Part shown: positions 22,790 through 34,594 of the stretch, piece by piece
Layout: each line of letters opens with the position of its first letter
How positions within the stretch are numbered: the stretch's first letter is position 1
NCBI GenBank assembly: GCA_030280995.1
Contig: JASXTE010000002.1
Coordinates: forward strand, 18,621,683 to 18,685,682
From: Hemileia vastatrix
Lineage: Eukaryota; Basidiomycota; Pucciniomycetes; Pucciniales; Zaghouaniaceae
Length of the DNA: 64,000 nt
Direction of reading: 5' to 3'
Translations under genes and position numbers: made by a program
The notes under the pieces: generated by a model
The model's database searches: none
Told to the model about the DNA's origin: nothing
What the model saw: the letters and a program-made list of their open reading frames with translations, nothing else

Positions 22790-25520
22790 TTGAACACATG
22801 TCATTCTGTGGTTAAATATAAAGGAAGATCTACAAAAGAAATGCATGCCCTTATGTCTGAAATTGACAATTCTTCTTTTGGAGAACAAATTTCTGGTGAG
22901 GATAAAGATTCCATCATTAACTTAATAAAGTCTTTTCCTATGGCCTTTGCTCATGGGTCACATGAGCTAGGATTAACTAAAGAATAAATGAAACTTTCAT
23001 TATCTTTTCCATTAACTGACAAACCGCCTAGTTTAAAGAAGAAACCTTATCCTGCTTCTACCACAAAGAGAAAAGATATTGAAGACAATATCTCTACCCT
23101 TTTAAAAATGAATATTATTGAAAAGGTAGTTGAAACACCTAAATATTTTGTTATCTCACCTGTTCTAATTTCTTATGAGAAAGATAAAGCCAGGTTATGT
23201 GGTGATTATAGAGCATTAAATACTTATACTGTTGATGATATCTATACTTTACCTAGAATTAACTCTATACATGCTACCTTACAAGGTGCTAAATATATCA
23301 GCTGTCTGGATGGTAACAAGGGATATCCCCAGGTACCTGTTGAGAAGCATTCCCAAATCCTTCTGATGATTGCTACTCATATGGGTATTTACAAGTATGT
23401 TAGGATGCCATTTTGCCCTAAAAATGCCCCTTCAGTTTTTTAAAAAGTTATGGATAACACATTCCATCAAGAGATAATTGAAGGATGGCTGATGGTTTAT
23501 ATTGAGGATATCATTATATTCTCAAAAACATTTGAGGACCATCTTAACCACCTGTGTAAAGTGTTCCACAAAATAGATGTAATAAATATGACACTTGCTT
23601 TGAAGAAATGTAAATTTGGTTTTAATTCTTTAAAAGTACTTGGTCATGTTGTTTCAGGGTTAAAGATATGTGTTGACCAAAACAAAGTGGCAGCCATACA
23701 AAAGGTGAAGGCTCCTACCACAGTTAGAGAGTTCCAGAGTTTTTTGGGAATGTGTGGATACTATAGACAGTATATTAGAAATTACCAAGTCATAGCTTTA
23801 CCCCTTACCCAATTGACTAGAAAGGATGTTACTTTTGTCTGGAATAGTAAAAGACAGAGCGCTTTTGAAACTATGAAACACTGTTTGATGTCATAACCAA
23901 TTATTACTTTACCTGACTTTAATCAACCATTTGTTTTGTACACTGATTCCAGATTTATTGGTCTTGGTGCTTCCTTCCATCAAAAATAAGTGATGAATGA
24001 TAAAGTATCAGAAGAAGTAATTTTTTATATTTAAAGAACCTTGAGAAATAGTGAATTGAATTATTGTGCCACTCAGCTTGAATGTTTAGCTGTAGTGTGG
24101 GCTCTAGAAAAGCTACATTATTACCTAGATGACCAGAAATTTGAACTTGTCACTGACTGAATTGCAGTTAAATCCCTTTTAAACTTGAAAACACCTAACA
24201 AATATATGTTCAGAGGGCAGTTAGCTGTTCAGGAATACAGAGGAAGAATGTCAATTATTCATAGGATTGGTATCGTTCACTCAAATGTGTATATGTTATC
24301 AAGGTTACCTTTACCAAATGATGACTCTAATCCTGCTAATGATCTTGAGGATGAAATTATTCATATTCATGGGATATATGTGTTTGATATGGAGGAAGAG
24401 CTATTACAGCTTATTCTGGATTCATATGATAAGGACACTGACTTAAAAAAAGTTATGCACCATATTAAATGATCCAAAGAATGCTTCAATGCGAGAATTT
24501 ATTAAAACCCTTCCACCAAAGTACCAAAAGGCTTTGGAAAAAGGTAAATTTTCAATTGATAAAGGATATCCATATTATAGAAGAAAGTTGAGTAATGTAA
24601 TTGTTATTCCTCCTTCTATGAAAGAAATCATCTTGAAAATTTGTCATGATGACATATAAGCTGGACATTTTGATCTTGAAAAAACAATGATCAGAATTAA
24701 AAAGACTGCTTGGTGGGTTAATATGTCTGAGGACACCAAATTATATGTTGAATCTTGTGATTCTTGCCAAAAATCAAAAAGATTGACTTGTAAGAGAGCT
24801 GGATTAATGCAACATATTGAACCTCCTGATGCACCATGGCAGATAATAAACATATATTATGTAACAGGATTACCCATTGCTGGAAAAGACAGTTATCACT
24901 CTTGTTGGGTTATTGTGGACAGATTCACAAAAAATGTGTAAATTTATCCCTACTCACAAGGATGTTTCCACTAAAGAATTAGCTTTCTTATGGTGGTCTC
25001 ATATGTTTAATACTTCTGGTTTTCCTAAATCAATAATCTCTGACAGAGACCCTAAATTTACTTCTGAATTTTGGATGTCTCTGATGGATGTTTGTGGTTG
25101 TGATCTGAAACTTTCTACTTCCCATCACCCTCAGACTGATGGATTAGCTGAAAGAATGATTCAGACTTTAGAGGGCATGATAAGAAGATATTGTGCCTTT
25201 GGCCTTGAGTATAAAGACAATGACAGATTCACTCATGATTGGGTTAACCTACTTCCTGTGTTGGAATTTGCTTATAATAGCACTGTTTATTCTGTTACTC
25301 AAAGAAAGCCTTTTGAGCTCTGGCTTGGATATGTTCCAAATACTCCTGCCCAAATTCTCAATAATAAAATACCTAAATTAAATTTACATCCTGGTGTAAA
25401 GGTACTGAATACTTATTGAGATTCAAGAATAAATCTTCTGAATATTATTCTTGGATACATGGGAAGGAGATATCTAATCTTCCTACTCTGCTAAAGAAAT
25501 ATAAAAAGAAAAAATCATAG
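22790..25520 (+). pseudogene. pol: Reverse transcriptase-RNase H-integrase of element C
   Basis: The RT block runs from about 23000: SLKKKPYPASTTKRKDIEDN, VISPVLISYEKDKARLCGDY, CLDGNKGYPQVPV, then YIEDIIIFSKT where the active YIDD has become YIED. RNase H follows at about 23920-24170, with stops. The integrase zinc-binding remnant ends in VESCDSCQKSKRLT. The catalytic core has Tyr in place of the first Asp (IYYVTGLP instead of MDFVTGLP) but keeps ISDRDPKFTSEFW and HHPQTDGLAERMIQTLE. After HPGVK (about 25400) a deletion joins directly to the chromodomain tail (GTEYLLRFKNKSSEYYSWI, then LLKKYKKKKS and TAG). A stop replaces Gln at 23441. Clearly inactive. Confidence 0.88.
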
Positions 25521-25553
25521 CATTTTTTTATTGTTTTTTTTAGAGTGAGGGAG

Positions 25554-26177
25554 TGTCAGCCAGGCTGCTAGACTTACCCAGTAAAATAATTAATTATTTA
25601 CTAAGATGAAGCCACACCTTATTTTTTTAATTTAATTAATTGTAATTTATTTACATTAAATTTACCTATAACAAATTAACTAATTACAAAATGGTAAAGT
25701 TAGTGAATAATTAAAATTAATATTAAAATGTCCCTTATATTTCTATTTTCTAACACCACACTCAATGACAGGTTAAAAGAAATAGAAATTAATATTAAAA
25801 AAATAAAAATAAAAATTTTATATTCAAATAAAATTAACTACCTACAAAAAATTCAAATTACTTATTTAAAATTGACATTTACAGAAAACTTTAAATACAT
25901 TAATTTATTTCTGTCATATAAAGTAAATACACTTTTCTGAAACCTTCTTTTTGGAACAACCTTATTAATTGGAAATGTTTTTCTGGAATATTCTTTTCTT
26001 CTCCCAGACTACAGTATTTAGGATTTTAACACTGTACTTTGTCTCTCCTTTGCCTATATAAGGCCTTTCTTTCTGGTTGTTTTTGAGGATCAATTCCTTA
26101 ATTAATACATTGACAAACAACTTATTCTATTTAATTCTTTATTACTATCCATTATTATTTTTAGTAATTACATTTAC
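25554..26177 (+). repeat. 3' LTR of element C, first part
   Basis: Begins TGTCAGCCAGGCTGCTAG after the purine tract GAGTGAGGGAG. It is cut at TTTAC by solo LTR D and continues at 26981. Confidence 0.88.
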
Positions 26178-26975
26178 TGTCAGCCAGGCTACTAGACTTA
26201 CCCGGTAAAATAATTAATTATTTTACTGAGTTGAAGCCACGCCTTTCTTCTTAATAATAATTATTTATTTATTTACTTAAGTAGTACTTAAAATTAACTA
26301 AGTTAAGTACATTAAGTAGTATAAATAAATAATATAAATTAAATGTCCCTTACAATTTTTACTCCCTAACACCGTGCTCAAAAGTATATGTCAAAGGGAA
26401 TAAAATTAATAATAAATTTATAATATATAAACTTTAAGACAATTATTTTACCTCAGTGAGAGATCTGTAATCCCATGAAAGGAATATAATTTATTATTTA
26501 TTGTGTAATAATTGTGACAGTCCAAGGAACTCAAACTTTGTTGCTAATAAATTTGATGCCCTTGTTGACGTACTAATTTATTATTTTCTTATGTCATTTA
26601 TGTACTCCTTTTTTTTGTCATTCTTTTCTCTCTCACTCACAGTAGACGGTGTACATTCCGTATATTTTATTCTCTCATATTTTGCCTATAAAAGGCCTCT
26701 GATTTTGTGCCTTTCAATCCATTCTTTACCACTTACGTTTATTACTATGTATTACAACACAAACTTATATTTTATACTTTATCACATTAGTATTTACAAT
26801 AGCGTAATTCTAATCAATATACTATAACAATATTAAAATTCTACCTCTTTTATTTGAGTAAAAAAGTCACTTAGATTAAGAAATACGTACCAGTCCTTGA
26901 GAGTCCATTTAAAATCTTTAAAACCCTTGAAAAAACTCCGTACCAAATCTTCTAGACCAAAAGAGTACCTTGACA
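26178..26975 (+). repeat. Solo LTR D nested in the 3' LTR of C
   Basis: It begins TGTCAGCCAGGCTACTAG and ends CCTTGACA. The 5-bp target duplication TTTAC lies at 26173-26177 and 26976-26980. It has a TATA motif TATAAAAGG at 26687-26695. It is a relative of LTR C. No internal region is present, so it arose by LTR-LTR recombination. Confidence 0.92.
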
Positions 26976-26980
26976 TTTAC

Positions 26981-27152
26981 ATAGTACTATCACATTAATT
27001 TATAATAATCATTAAAATTCTTACCTCTTATATTTGAGTAAAACAAATAAAAAGATATACAAACATACTCTAACTTTGAAATCCTTAATTTCCACTGTTA
27101 CCGCCATTGGACTGCCATTAAAAACCTTCTAGACATAAAAGACCCCTTGATA
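26981..27152 (+). repeat. 3' LTR of element C, second part
   Basis: Continues LTR C after solo LTR D and ends CCCCTTGATA (mutated TTGACA), followed by the target duplication TTTAT. Confidence 0.85.
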
Positions 27153-27951
27153 TTTATTCACTTTTTTTTAAATGAGAGCCATAAGAGCCCTATTCATGAA
27201 AAAGTATTTTATTTAACCCTATATATATTGATAAAAAGCTTATCAGTCTTCAAGTTCTGTCCATGGTTTATATTCTAATGCATTGCTATATCTATATTCT
27301 TTCAACTACATTGAAGAAACCTATCTCATAAAAAAAGTTAATTTTTTTGATAATGTTTCTTAATAAGTTATAAATATTATTTTATTTTTATGTTGAATTT
27401 TAAAAAAATATTTATTTTACTTCATTTTTTTAATCTGATTTTAATTTATTATATTCTCACATACTAAATAATAACGCATTATATTATATTTAATTTTTTT
27501 TATTTCACCTACCATCGTTCTATTTAACTTAATTTAATTTATTTATTTTTTGTTTTATTTTAGTATATTTCATTACCTTGAATCTTAATTTAATTTTTAT
27601 TATCTTATTTTATTTAACAAGGTTATATTACATGTGCAAATAACAGTCTTTGAATTCTCAAAATGAGCTGGTGACCTCTGATGTAAACCCATAGATAAGA
27701 GTTCACAACTCTATTTCATGCATGTGACCTCTGATATACAGCTTTACATCAGAGTTCACCAACCATTTTTTTGCATGTGTACTCTAATCTATGGCTGTAC
27801 ATCAGAGTACCGCATCCAATGTTTTGCCTTTGAGCTCTGATCTACAGCCATACATCAGAGCTCACCAGCCAGCTTTAACCTACTTAATTTTTCTACATGG
27901 CCATACAACAGAATCCATCAAATCTAATATAATGAATTAAATGACATTAAG
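27153..27951. other. AT-rich spacer
   Basis: Homopolymer- and TTTAATTT-rich. The only structured part is the hairpin array at 27665-27870. No gene. Confidence 0.5.
27665..27870. repeat. Tandem array of four short hairpins (period about 53 bp)
   Basis: Units start near 27671, 27724, 27777 and 27831. Each has the form CTCTGAT.TAC....ACATCAGAG, the two halves being inverted repeats, separated by unrelated linkers. The units differ from one another by several substitutions. Confidence 0.75.
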
Positions 27952-29244
27952 TGTCAGCCAGGCTATACCAGGAGCCCAGTAAATTGTATGTTAATCTATT
28001 GGAGCTTAATGAGGGTGAAAAATTATGCATTTTATGTATATTAATTAAAATTATATTGCATAATAAAATTATATAACAATTGTATTATAATATAACTAAA
28101 ATAAGGGTTATATTAAATTTATTATTAAATAAATTATAGATACAACTAAAACTCATTAAATATTTTATATCCTATAAATGGTTGGTGCATTTTTCATGTA
28201 TTTAATACTTATAAATCATTAATTAATTTATTAAATGTATTATAGTTAAAAAATCAAAATATTAACTTATAATATAATTAAATAAATAAATAAAATCAAA
28301 GTATTAAAATAAAACTTTTATATCATATGAATTATGAATATTGAGCGCTTTTTTGACTCATAATTATGTCATTAAGGTATTAAATTAGTCAAAACATTTT
28401 ATTTAATTAATTACTAATGTTGTATTCTAAAATTTAGTAATAATATTGAATTAAAAAATTGTTTTAACCTAATTCAATTCTTACACTAATAAAGTGGGTT
28501 ATATTAATTAATATCTTATGTTCCAGACTTAATTAATTAATTACACTAATTATTTTATTAAAATAGTTTAATTTTTATGTCTCACTTAAAATGGGATATT
28601 ATCAAATGTGTTATGAATTGAATTAGTTAGTACTTCAAGTGTTTCAATCTTATTTAATTACTAACTTATTTTAAATATTTGTTTGGGGTTAAATTGGTGG
28701 ATTTTTTGGGCTCTTACTTATTTTTTAATTAATTGTTTTATATTTTTCTCTTACAGATTTGGTACACTTAATTTTAACTATCTATTATTTCTTATCTTAT
28801 TTTTTATAGGATATAATTTCTTGTGGCGCTTCAGAGGGCCCCTTGCCTATATAAGGGCCTTGGGAAACCCCCTGTAGCGCTATCACTTATTATACACTCA
28901 AACTTGAATATATTTTCTAATATAACATGTTTATTATTATTTTTATTAGCATTAAAATTCTAATTTAAATTTTATATAAATAACTACAGGTTGCAATAAG
29001 TCTAATAGTAATAATAGTGTTTGCCGCGCATAAAAAATAATCCTTATTTTAAATAAATATATTATAATTTAAAAAACCTCACCGTTGTATCAAATCCCAA
29101 GGAATCTTGTTGCCTCTCTCTATCTCAGAATAATAATCTTTTTATTACTTTTTATTTTTTTATCTCTTATTATCTTCCCCCTATATTTCCTCCTCTTCTT
29201 TACCCTTCCCTTTCTCTCACCTTCTTCTAGACGACCCGCTGATA
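27952..29244 (+). repeat. Solo LTR E
   Basis: Begins TGTCAGCCAGGCTATACC and ends CCGCTGATA (a mutated CTGACA terminus). The 5-bp repeat TTAAG flanks it at 27947-27951 and 29245-29249. TATATAAGG at 28849-28857 is in the same TTGCC context as LTRs C and D. The start AGCCAGGCT and the CTTCTAGAC motif near the 3' end relate it to the others. The open frames inside it are not genes. Confidence 0.88.
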
Positions 29245-32200
29245 TTAAGACTTATTATAATGTAATTGAATATAAAAAAGACAGATAGATGAGTATAATA
29301 GCTGGAATTAAAAATAAATAAATACAAATGTTATAAAATGAGATAAAAAACAAATTATTATTGCATACTTTGAAAAAGAATTAAATAAATTGAAATAAAA
29401 TAAAATAAAATTATGTAATACATAACAAAATACAAGTCACTATAACAAAATACAATACAATACAATTTAATTTGATTTAATTTGAGATAATCAATTAAAT
29501 AAAATTAGCGTATTAAAATATAATATAATAAAATCAACCTTGAAAGTTGCATATTATATCATAAAATCAATTTATACTGAATTTTTTTTTTAATATTTTA
29601 TTTAATATAAATTTTAATATTTATACACAATTTAATTGTTTGTATGAATATTCATTATTTCATTGAATACAAATAGTAAATATGAATTTTAATATGCATA
29701 TTAAATATAAATTTTTATGCATATTTTTTGATGAATATTCAAAATTATTTTCATTATATATATGAATTATCAATTAAAATTTACTTACTGAACCCCACTC
29801 AGCAAGTGAATATTCAATTTCACTTTTCCTGACTTAAAATAATGTTACATGACTGAAAAATATCAAAAAGTGAATTAAAAATAAATTCAAATTATAATAG
29901 CCCTCTTTAATGCATAGTTTTTAAAATTCTGGTAATTTTTTTCGAACAATATTAAATATATCAATATGATTTTTAATATGTTTCAATTAATTTTGAATAA
30001 GTAATAAATTAGAGTAAAAATATCACTTGAAGATTTGAAAGATTTAAATGAGTTTTCAGCTCCATCTTGAACTATAATTTAAAATAGTAAGTCAAAATTA
30101 TGTGCTTAAGGTATAAAGTGTTTGGAAGGATTTCTGAAACTTTTTTCATTCAAAATTTAATATGAGTTCATTTCACTTTTATTATGATAAAATTAAATAT
30201 TCAGCTAGGTCTGTACAATAGTTCAAGTTGGTTTTCAAGCCTAGTTAAGTAGGATTTTCATCAAAGTTTAGTCTGAGGTCCACCTGAGATCCATCTAACT
30301 TCATGTTGAGGACTTTCTAGAAAGTCCCTCCCAAATATTGTGTGGTGTATTTAGATGTAAAAATTAATGACATTGGCTTATTTTATAATGATGTTTTAAT
30401 TGGTGAAAGGCAATTTTAATTTGATATATTAAATTAGTTTCTACCTTGTTTTTTCATTAAAACTTTTTATAATTTGAAAAATGTTACACTATAATTTAGT
30501 AAAATTCATATGCATGTTTTTTGGATCAAAAAAGATTTTAAGATTATTCAAAGGTTTATTTATTTCCAAAAATTCATGTAGCATTTAACATAAATCCATT
30601 TGATCAATAAAAGTACTTTTTTATACTTTAAAAAATCTGATATCAAACTCAAAAATATTTTTAAAATAAATTAAACTTTAAGTCCGCTTCAGGAACATTT
30701 AGAAATTGGAGTACATTGAGAATTCAATCCAAGTTCCATCAGAGCTTAGATATAATATTTTTGAAAAATTTATATGTTCATTGAGATAAAAAATATTTAG
30801 TAATGAAGAGAAGTAAAAAAGTTTTTACTCTTGTTGAATAAATAATAAATATTTTGACACATATAATTATTATCTTTTTCTTAAATTTGTGATAATTAAA
30901 TGTATTAATTCAGGTATATATAACACTAAGAAGGTAAACAAATCAAGCTTAATGGTGGGATATATCAAAAAAAATTGTGTTATTTTTGTTTTCAAACTCA
31001 AAAACGCATACTAAATCTGTTCTGCACATCTCCAACAGAGTTGAATGTTAAAATAAAAGATAAGAAATTTCACCTTATCATGTCCATATCAACAGTGTGA
31101 ATTTTAATATGGGTTTTTTTTGGTTTTTATTGTTTCTCATAATGAAAAATAATTTTTATTTTCAAATTATAAGAATAATTAGTAGTCATTTTCCATGAAA
31201 TTATATGTAATATATTAGTGATTTTATTTCATTTTTTAATTTTTATATATAAATGCTTATTTTTTGGAATATAGTATTCTTACAAATGATAAAAAACAGC
31301 TTTATTTTAAATTGAACATATTTTATAAGTTTAAATAAATAAGAAAATGCCACAATTGTACATTTAAAAAATTTTATGCATCTTTGTTCTCACAAGATAA
31401 TAAATTTACAGCTGTCAACCAGTCCTCATTTGGACCAACTAAAGCTGTGTCTGTAGTCATCAATTTTAGATGATAGTGTTCTCTGATGTTTGGACAAACA
31501 TCAGAGTACACCATGATTTTTTTTTCATATTTTTTCTGCCTCAATCACCCCTTCTTACCCTTTCTCCGGGTTTCACCACCCCTTCTCACCCCTTTTACTA
31601 CCATTACAATATCACCCCACCCCTTTCACTACTTTCTGAAGCATTTGAAATTCATTAAAATGCTTTTTCTGCCCTCCCAATTTTTCAATACAAATTTTTA
31701 TACCCTTCCCATACTATCCCATACATCATATTACCATTTTCACCCGTCACTATCATTTTTACTACCCTTCCAACCCTTTCTATACCATTCAATTCCATCC
31801 TCACCCCATCCCTAGCCTTTCAACCTGTAATTTCATTTTTTTTGTTTCACTTTAAAGATATTTATTTTCCCCCCACTCCAAAACATCTTAATTTCCTTGG
31901 ATTAAAAGTGGTAGAGAGTGGCTTGTAAGGAGGCAAAAGCAATTAGAAATTATGGAGAGGGTTGAGAAAGGATAAGATGGGGAGAAGAGAGAGTGGGGGC
32001 AGGATAAGAACATGAGCTTTAAGAGGGTGAAAATGAGGGAGGGATATATTTTTGAGTTAATTAAAATGGAAAGGATAGGAGAGGAATGGAAAAGAGTATT
32101 TCCACAACAAATTTACTGAATAGAAAAACTAAATAACCAAGTTACATAGAATGTAAAGTGTGATTAATTGAACACAAAAGAACCACTAGACTTCTTGTAA

Positions 32201-33069
32201 AAATTTATTCAACAATTTAATTTAATAAAATTTAAATTTCCACATTTGCATTCATGTGTGCGAAAGATATATGCATCTCATTTTTAGAGACTAATAGTAC
32301 ACATATACTGCTTTTACGTACTGGTGATAAGATTATATATCTAAAAATAATTATTAGAAATGATATTCTTTGAAAAATTCTTCTAAAATTTATTTTTGAA
32401 AATTTCTTACCTTCTACAGATATTTTAAATCTTTATAAGATTTTTTACTATTTAGTCATATAATAAGATAAAATAATCTTTTTTTATCAAAATTTTCAAT
32501 GAGAAGAAATTTTTTTAATATTATCAAGCATTAAATATTCATTCTCTAATAATTTCTTATGATATTTAATAGTTTATCTATATATTTAATCTTAGAGCCT
32601 ATATGAAGGTATAATTGAATTTTATTCAATATAAATTAAAAAGTTTTTGATTTTAAAGGAATTTAAATTATAAACAAAAATTCTTTTTCTCTTATTTTTT
32701 TATAAGCCTGGTTATTTTATGGGGTGTACTTATTTTAACATTTTTTCAAAAAATCATACTAGCCACATTTCAAGATGTTTCCATGTGACAGTTTACTAAA
32801 ATTCAGTACATATTCAAGTTGTCTTCACAGTGAGTTCAATAAGAATTCATTTTTGTTTCTTGAAAGCTTCATCAACATCCCAATTGATGCTCAATTAAAT
32901 AAGAATTTGGGTTCAAGGCTGCAGACTTGCTAGCAAGTCTGTCTCCCATATTGCATCGCTATCATTATTGAATTCAGATCACTGGTAAGAGCAGAAATCT
33001 TGTATTTAGTTTTTTATTTTGACTTGCTTAACAATTTTGGAAATAAGAAAGGATATGGTATTATATCAT
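29245..33069. other. AT-rich non-coding spacer
   Basis: No gene is seen. It contains an A'-type foldback right half (about 30217-30347, ending in TTGTGTGGTG) and a perfect short hairpin (31481-31506). It also holds a strand-asymmetric block, pyrimidine-rich at 31530-31860 then purine-rich at 31900-32100, and a B'-type foldback right half (about 32775-32958, with GACTTGCTAGCAAGTC). Pro/Ser/Leu-rich frames at 31470-31815 are composition artefacts. Confidence 0.5.
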
Positions 33070-33470
33070 TTGAAGCAAGGATTCTGGTATGTCACAACCT
33101 TGATTCTTATATATGATATAAAAAGAGAATGTATTTCTCACTGGAATAACACCTGGACCTAATGATCCAAGATAAGATCATTGTAACAAAATAGTTGAGC
33201 CATTGATTCAACAGATTAAGAATTTCTGTAAAAGCTTTTTTTTCTGAAAAACTCACTGAAATCCTGAAAGAAAATTTATTGAGGTAGAAATTTTCCCTCT
33301 TATTTCTGATTTGCCAGAAGTAAAAAACGTAGCAATATTCTGCTCCTATTCATTAAATATTCCTTTTTCTTTCTGTTTTATCTTAAAAAAAATTAGAGAA
33401 AGAGTTTAAATCCACATATATTGAAGCTTTTCCAAATTTATATCATTTTTTGGTAACCTAAAAAGTAGAG
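33070..33470 (+). pseudogene. CACTA/EnSpm (tnp2-type, Transposase_21) transposase relic
   Basis: Across several frames the plus strand reads ENVFLTGITPGPNDPR (33127 onward), a DHCNKIVEPLIQQIKNF block, then RKFIEVEIFPLISDLPEVKN and VAIFCSYSLN..FSFC. This order matches the conserved core of tnp2 transposases as I remember it: an NMFLAGIIPGP-like block, a LNxxLxPLVxxL-like block, then a VxLxPLVCDLPAxRKVAGFxS-like block ending in a Cys pair. Stops and frameshifts are frequent. No CACTA terminal repeats were found. A relic only. Confidence 0.55.
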
Positions 33471-33699
33471 AAAAGCTTTAAATCCTCAGGAATGTTTTTT
33501 TAATATTTCATTCAAATAATATTCTCCACTCAGAATCTCTAGAGACTTAATACTGGAAGAATATATATATCATAATTATGGTAGTGATTCCTTTCTTCCT
33601 TTCTTGGAATGGCTAAAAAATCAGTCATAATTATAACAAAGTCAAAAAATTAGGGAAAATTAATTCACCCAGTCATTAAGAAAAAAAAGGCTCCTCTTA

Positions 33700-34374
33700 T
33701 AATAAAGTGTCTAAAAAGAAGAAAAAAAAAGGGATCCTTTTTATTTCTCTGAAGAGAATTCAACCCAATCCTCTTTCTCTTCCTCATTTTCAATTTCTTC
33801 CTATAATCTACAACAATCTTCTGTTTCCCAGAAGGATTCAGAATCTTCCAATTACCCTGATACTTAAAAATTTTTTTTTTGATCTTACGTATCAGAATCT
33901 TCCTCCATCTCCTGTTATTAGTTTAAATCCTACTCCATTTCATTCAATTTATTATTATATTCTTCTGTTTCCACCCATGGCTTACAATCCTACTCTTATT
34001 TTATCCTTTTCAAAAGTCTCTCAAAAAATTAAGAGTAATTCAAAGAGAAAATCAAGAATATTTCTTCCACCTTATGATTTAAAATTAATTTATAGCTCAG
34101 TTTTAATAACTTTAAAAAAAATTTGAGGAAAATCTAAAAATACAAAAGTTGTATAAAAAAGCAGCCCACTCATACTCAGATTCTTCTGAGGATGAGTGGT
34201 CCTTAAAGGGAAAGAAAAGAAAGAAAATTTTAATTCAAATAGATAGAGTTAATTGCCTTGTTTTTCATCTACTGAAGACTTGGAAAAATAGAATTTCTTT
34301 TTAAAAATCATGTTCAGATGATCTAATTTTATAAAAAAAAAAAAAAAACCCAGAAATAATGAGGAAAGTAATTG
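33700..34374 (+). pseudogene. Unrecognised degenerate coding sequence, left of element A
   Basis: Protein-like stretches appear in different frames. One is a Ser-rich region, EENSTQSSFSSSFSISSYN, at about 33755-33860. Another, starting KKAAHSYSDSSEDEWSLKGK and including a RVNCLVFHLLKTW block, lies at about 34158-34310. I do not recognise the family. It could belong to the CACTA relic just upstream. The sequence is cut at 34374 by element A, and similar quality coding debris resumes at 45152. Confidence 0.35.
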
Positions 34375-34594
34375 TGTCAGCCTAGGTATCTCCAAGACTG
34401 AGTAATTATTATTTTTAAAATAAGATAACCTTTATTTAATTAAGCTTATTACTTAAAAATAAGGTTAAAATACTTATATATATGGTTATAATACATATAT
34501 ATATAATTATTACACTATTATATGACTTATAGTAGTTTAAATAGCTTATCCATAGCCTAATAATACTTATTAAGGTGTTAATGGAGTCATAATA

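Larger units (their letters stand above)
18146..27152 (+). mobile_element. Ty3/gypsy retrotransposon C (decayed)
   Basis: 5' LTR 18146-18932. 3' LTR 25554-26177 plus 26981-27152, interrupted by solo LTR D. Flanking 5-bp repeats TTTAT at 18141-18145 and 27153-27157 fix the ends. Order: LTR, long leader with a repeat array, gag, zinc knuckle, protease, RT, RNase H, integrase, remnant chromodomain, T-rich tract plus purine tract (25541-25553), LTR. The LTRs differ visibly (several percent), and the coding region has many stops plus a deletion. Confidence 0.9.

Noticed and set aside
27665..27870. CRISPR-like array
   Set aside because: The repeats are degenerate hairpins in a eukaryotic transposon-rich region, there are only four units, and no cas genes are nearby.
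31470..31815. Pro/Ser/Leu-rich frames
   Set aside because: Low-complexity pyrimidine tract with two overlapping frames; no domain.
33707..34126. 139-codon open frame as a gene
   Set aside because: Different pieces of plausible protein lie in other frames over the same stretch; better explained as a degenerate relic.
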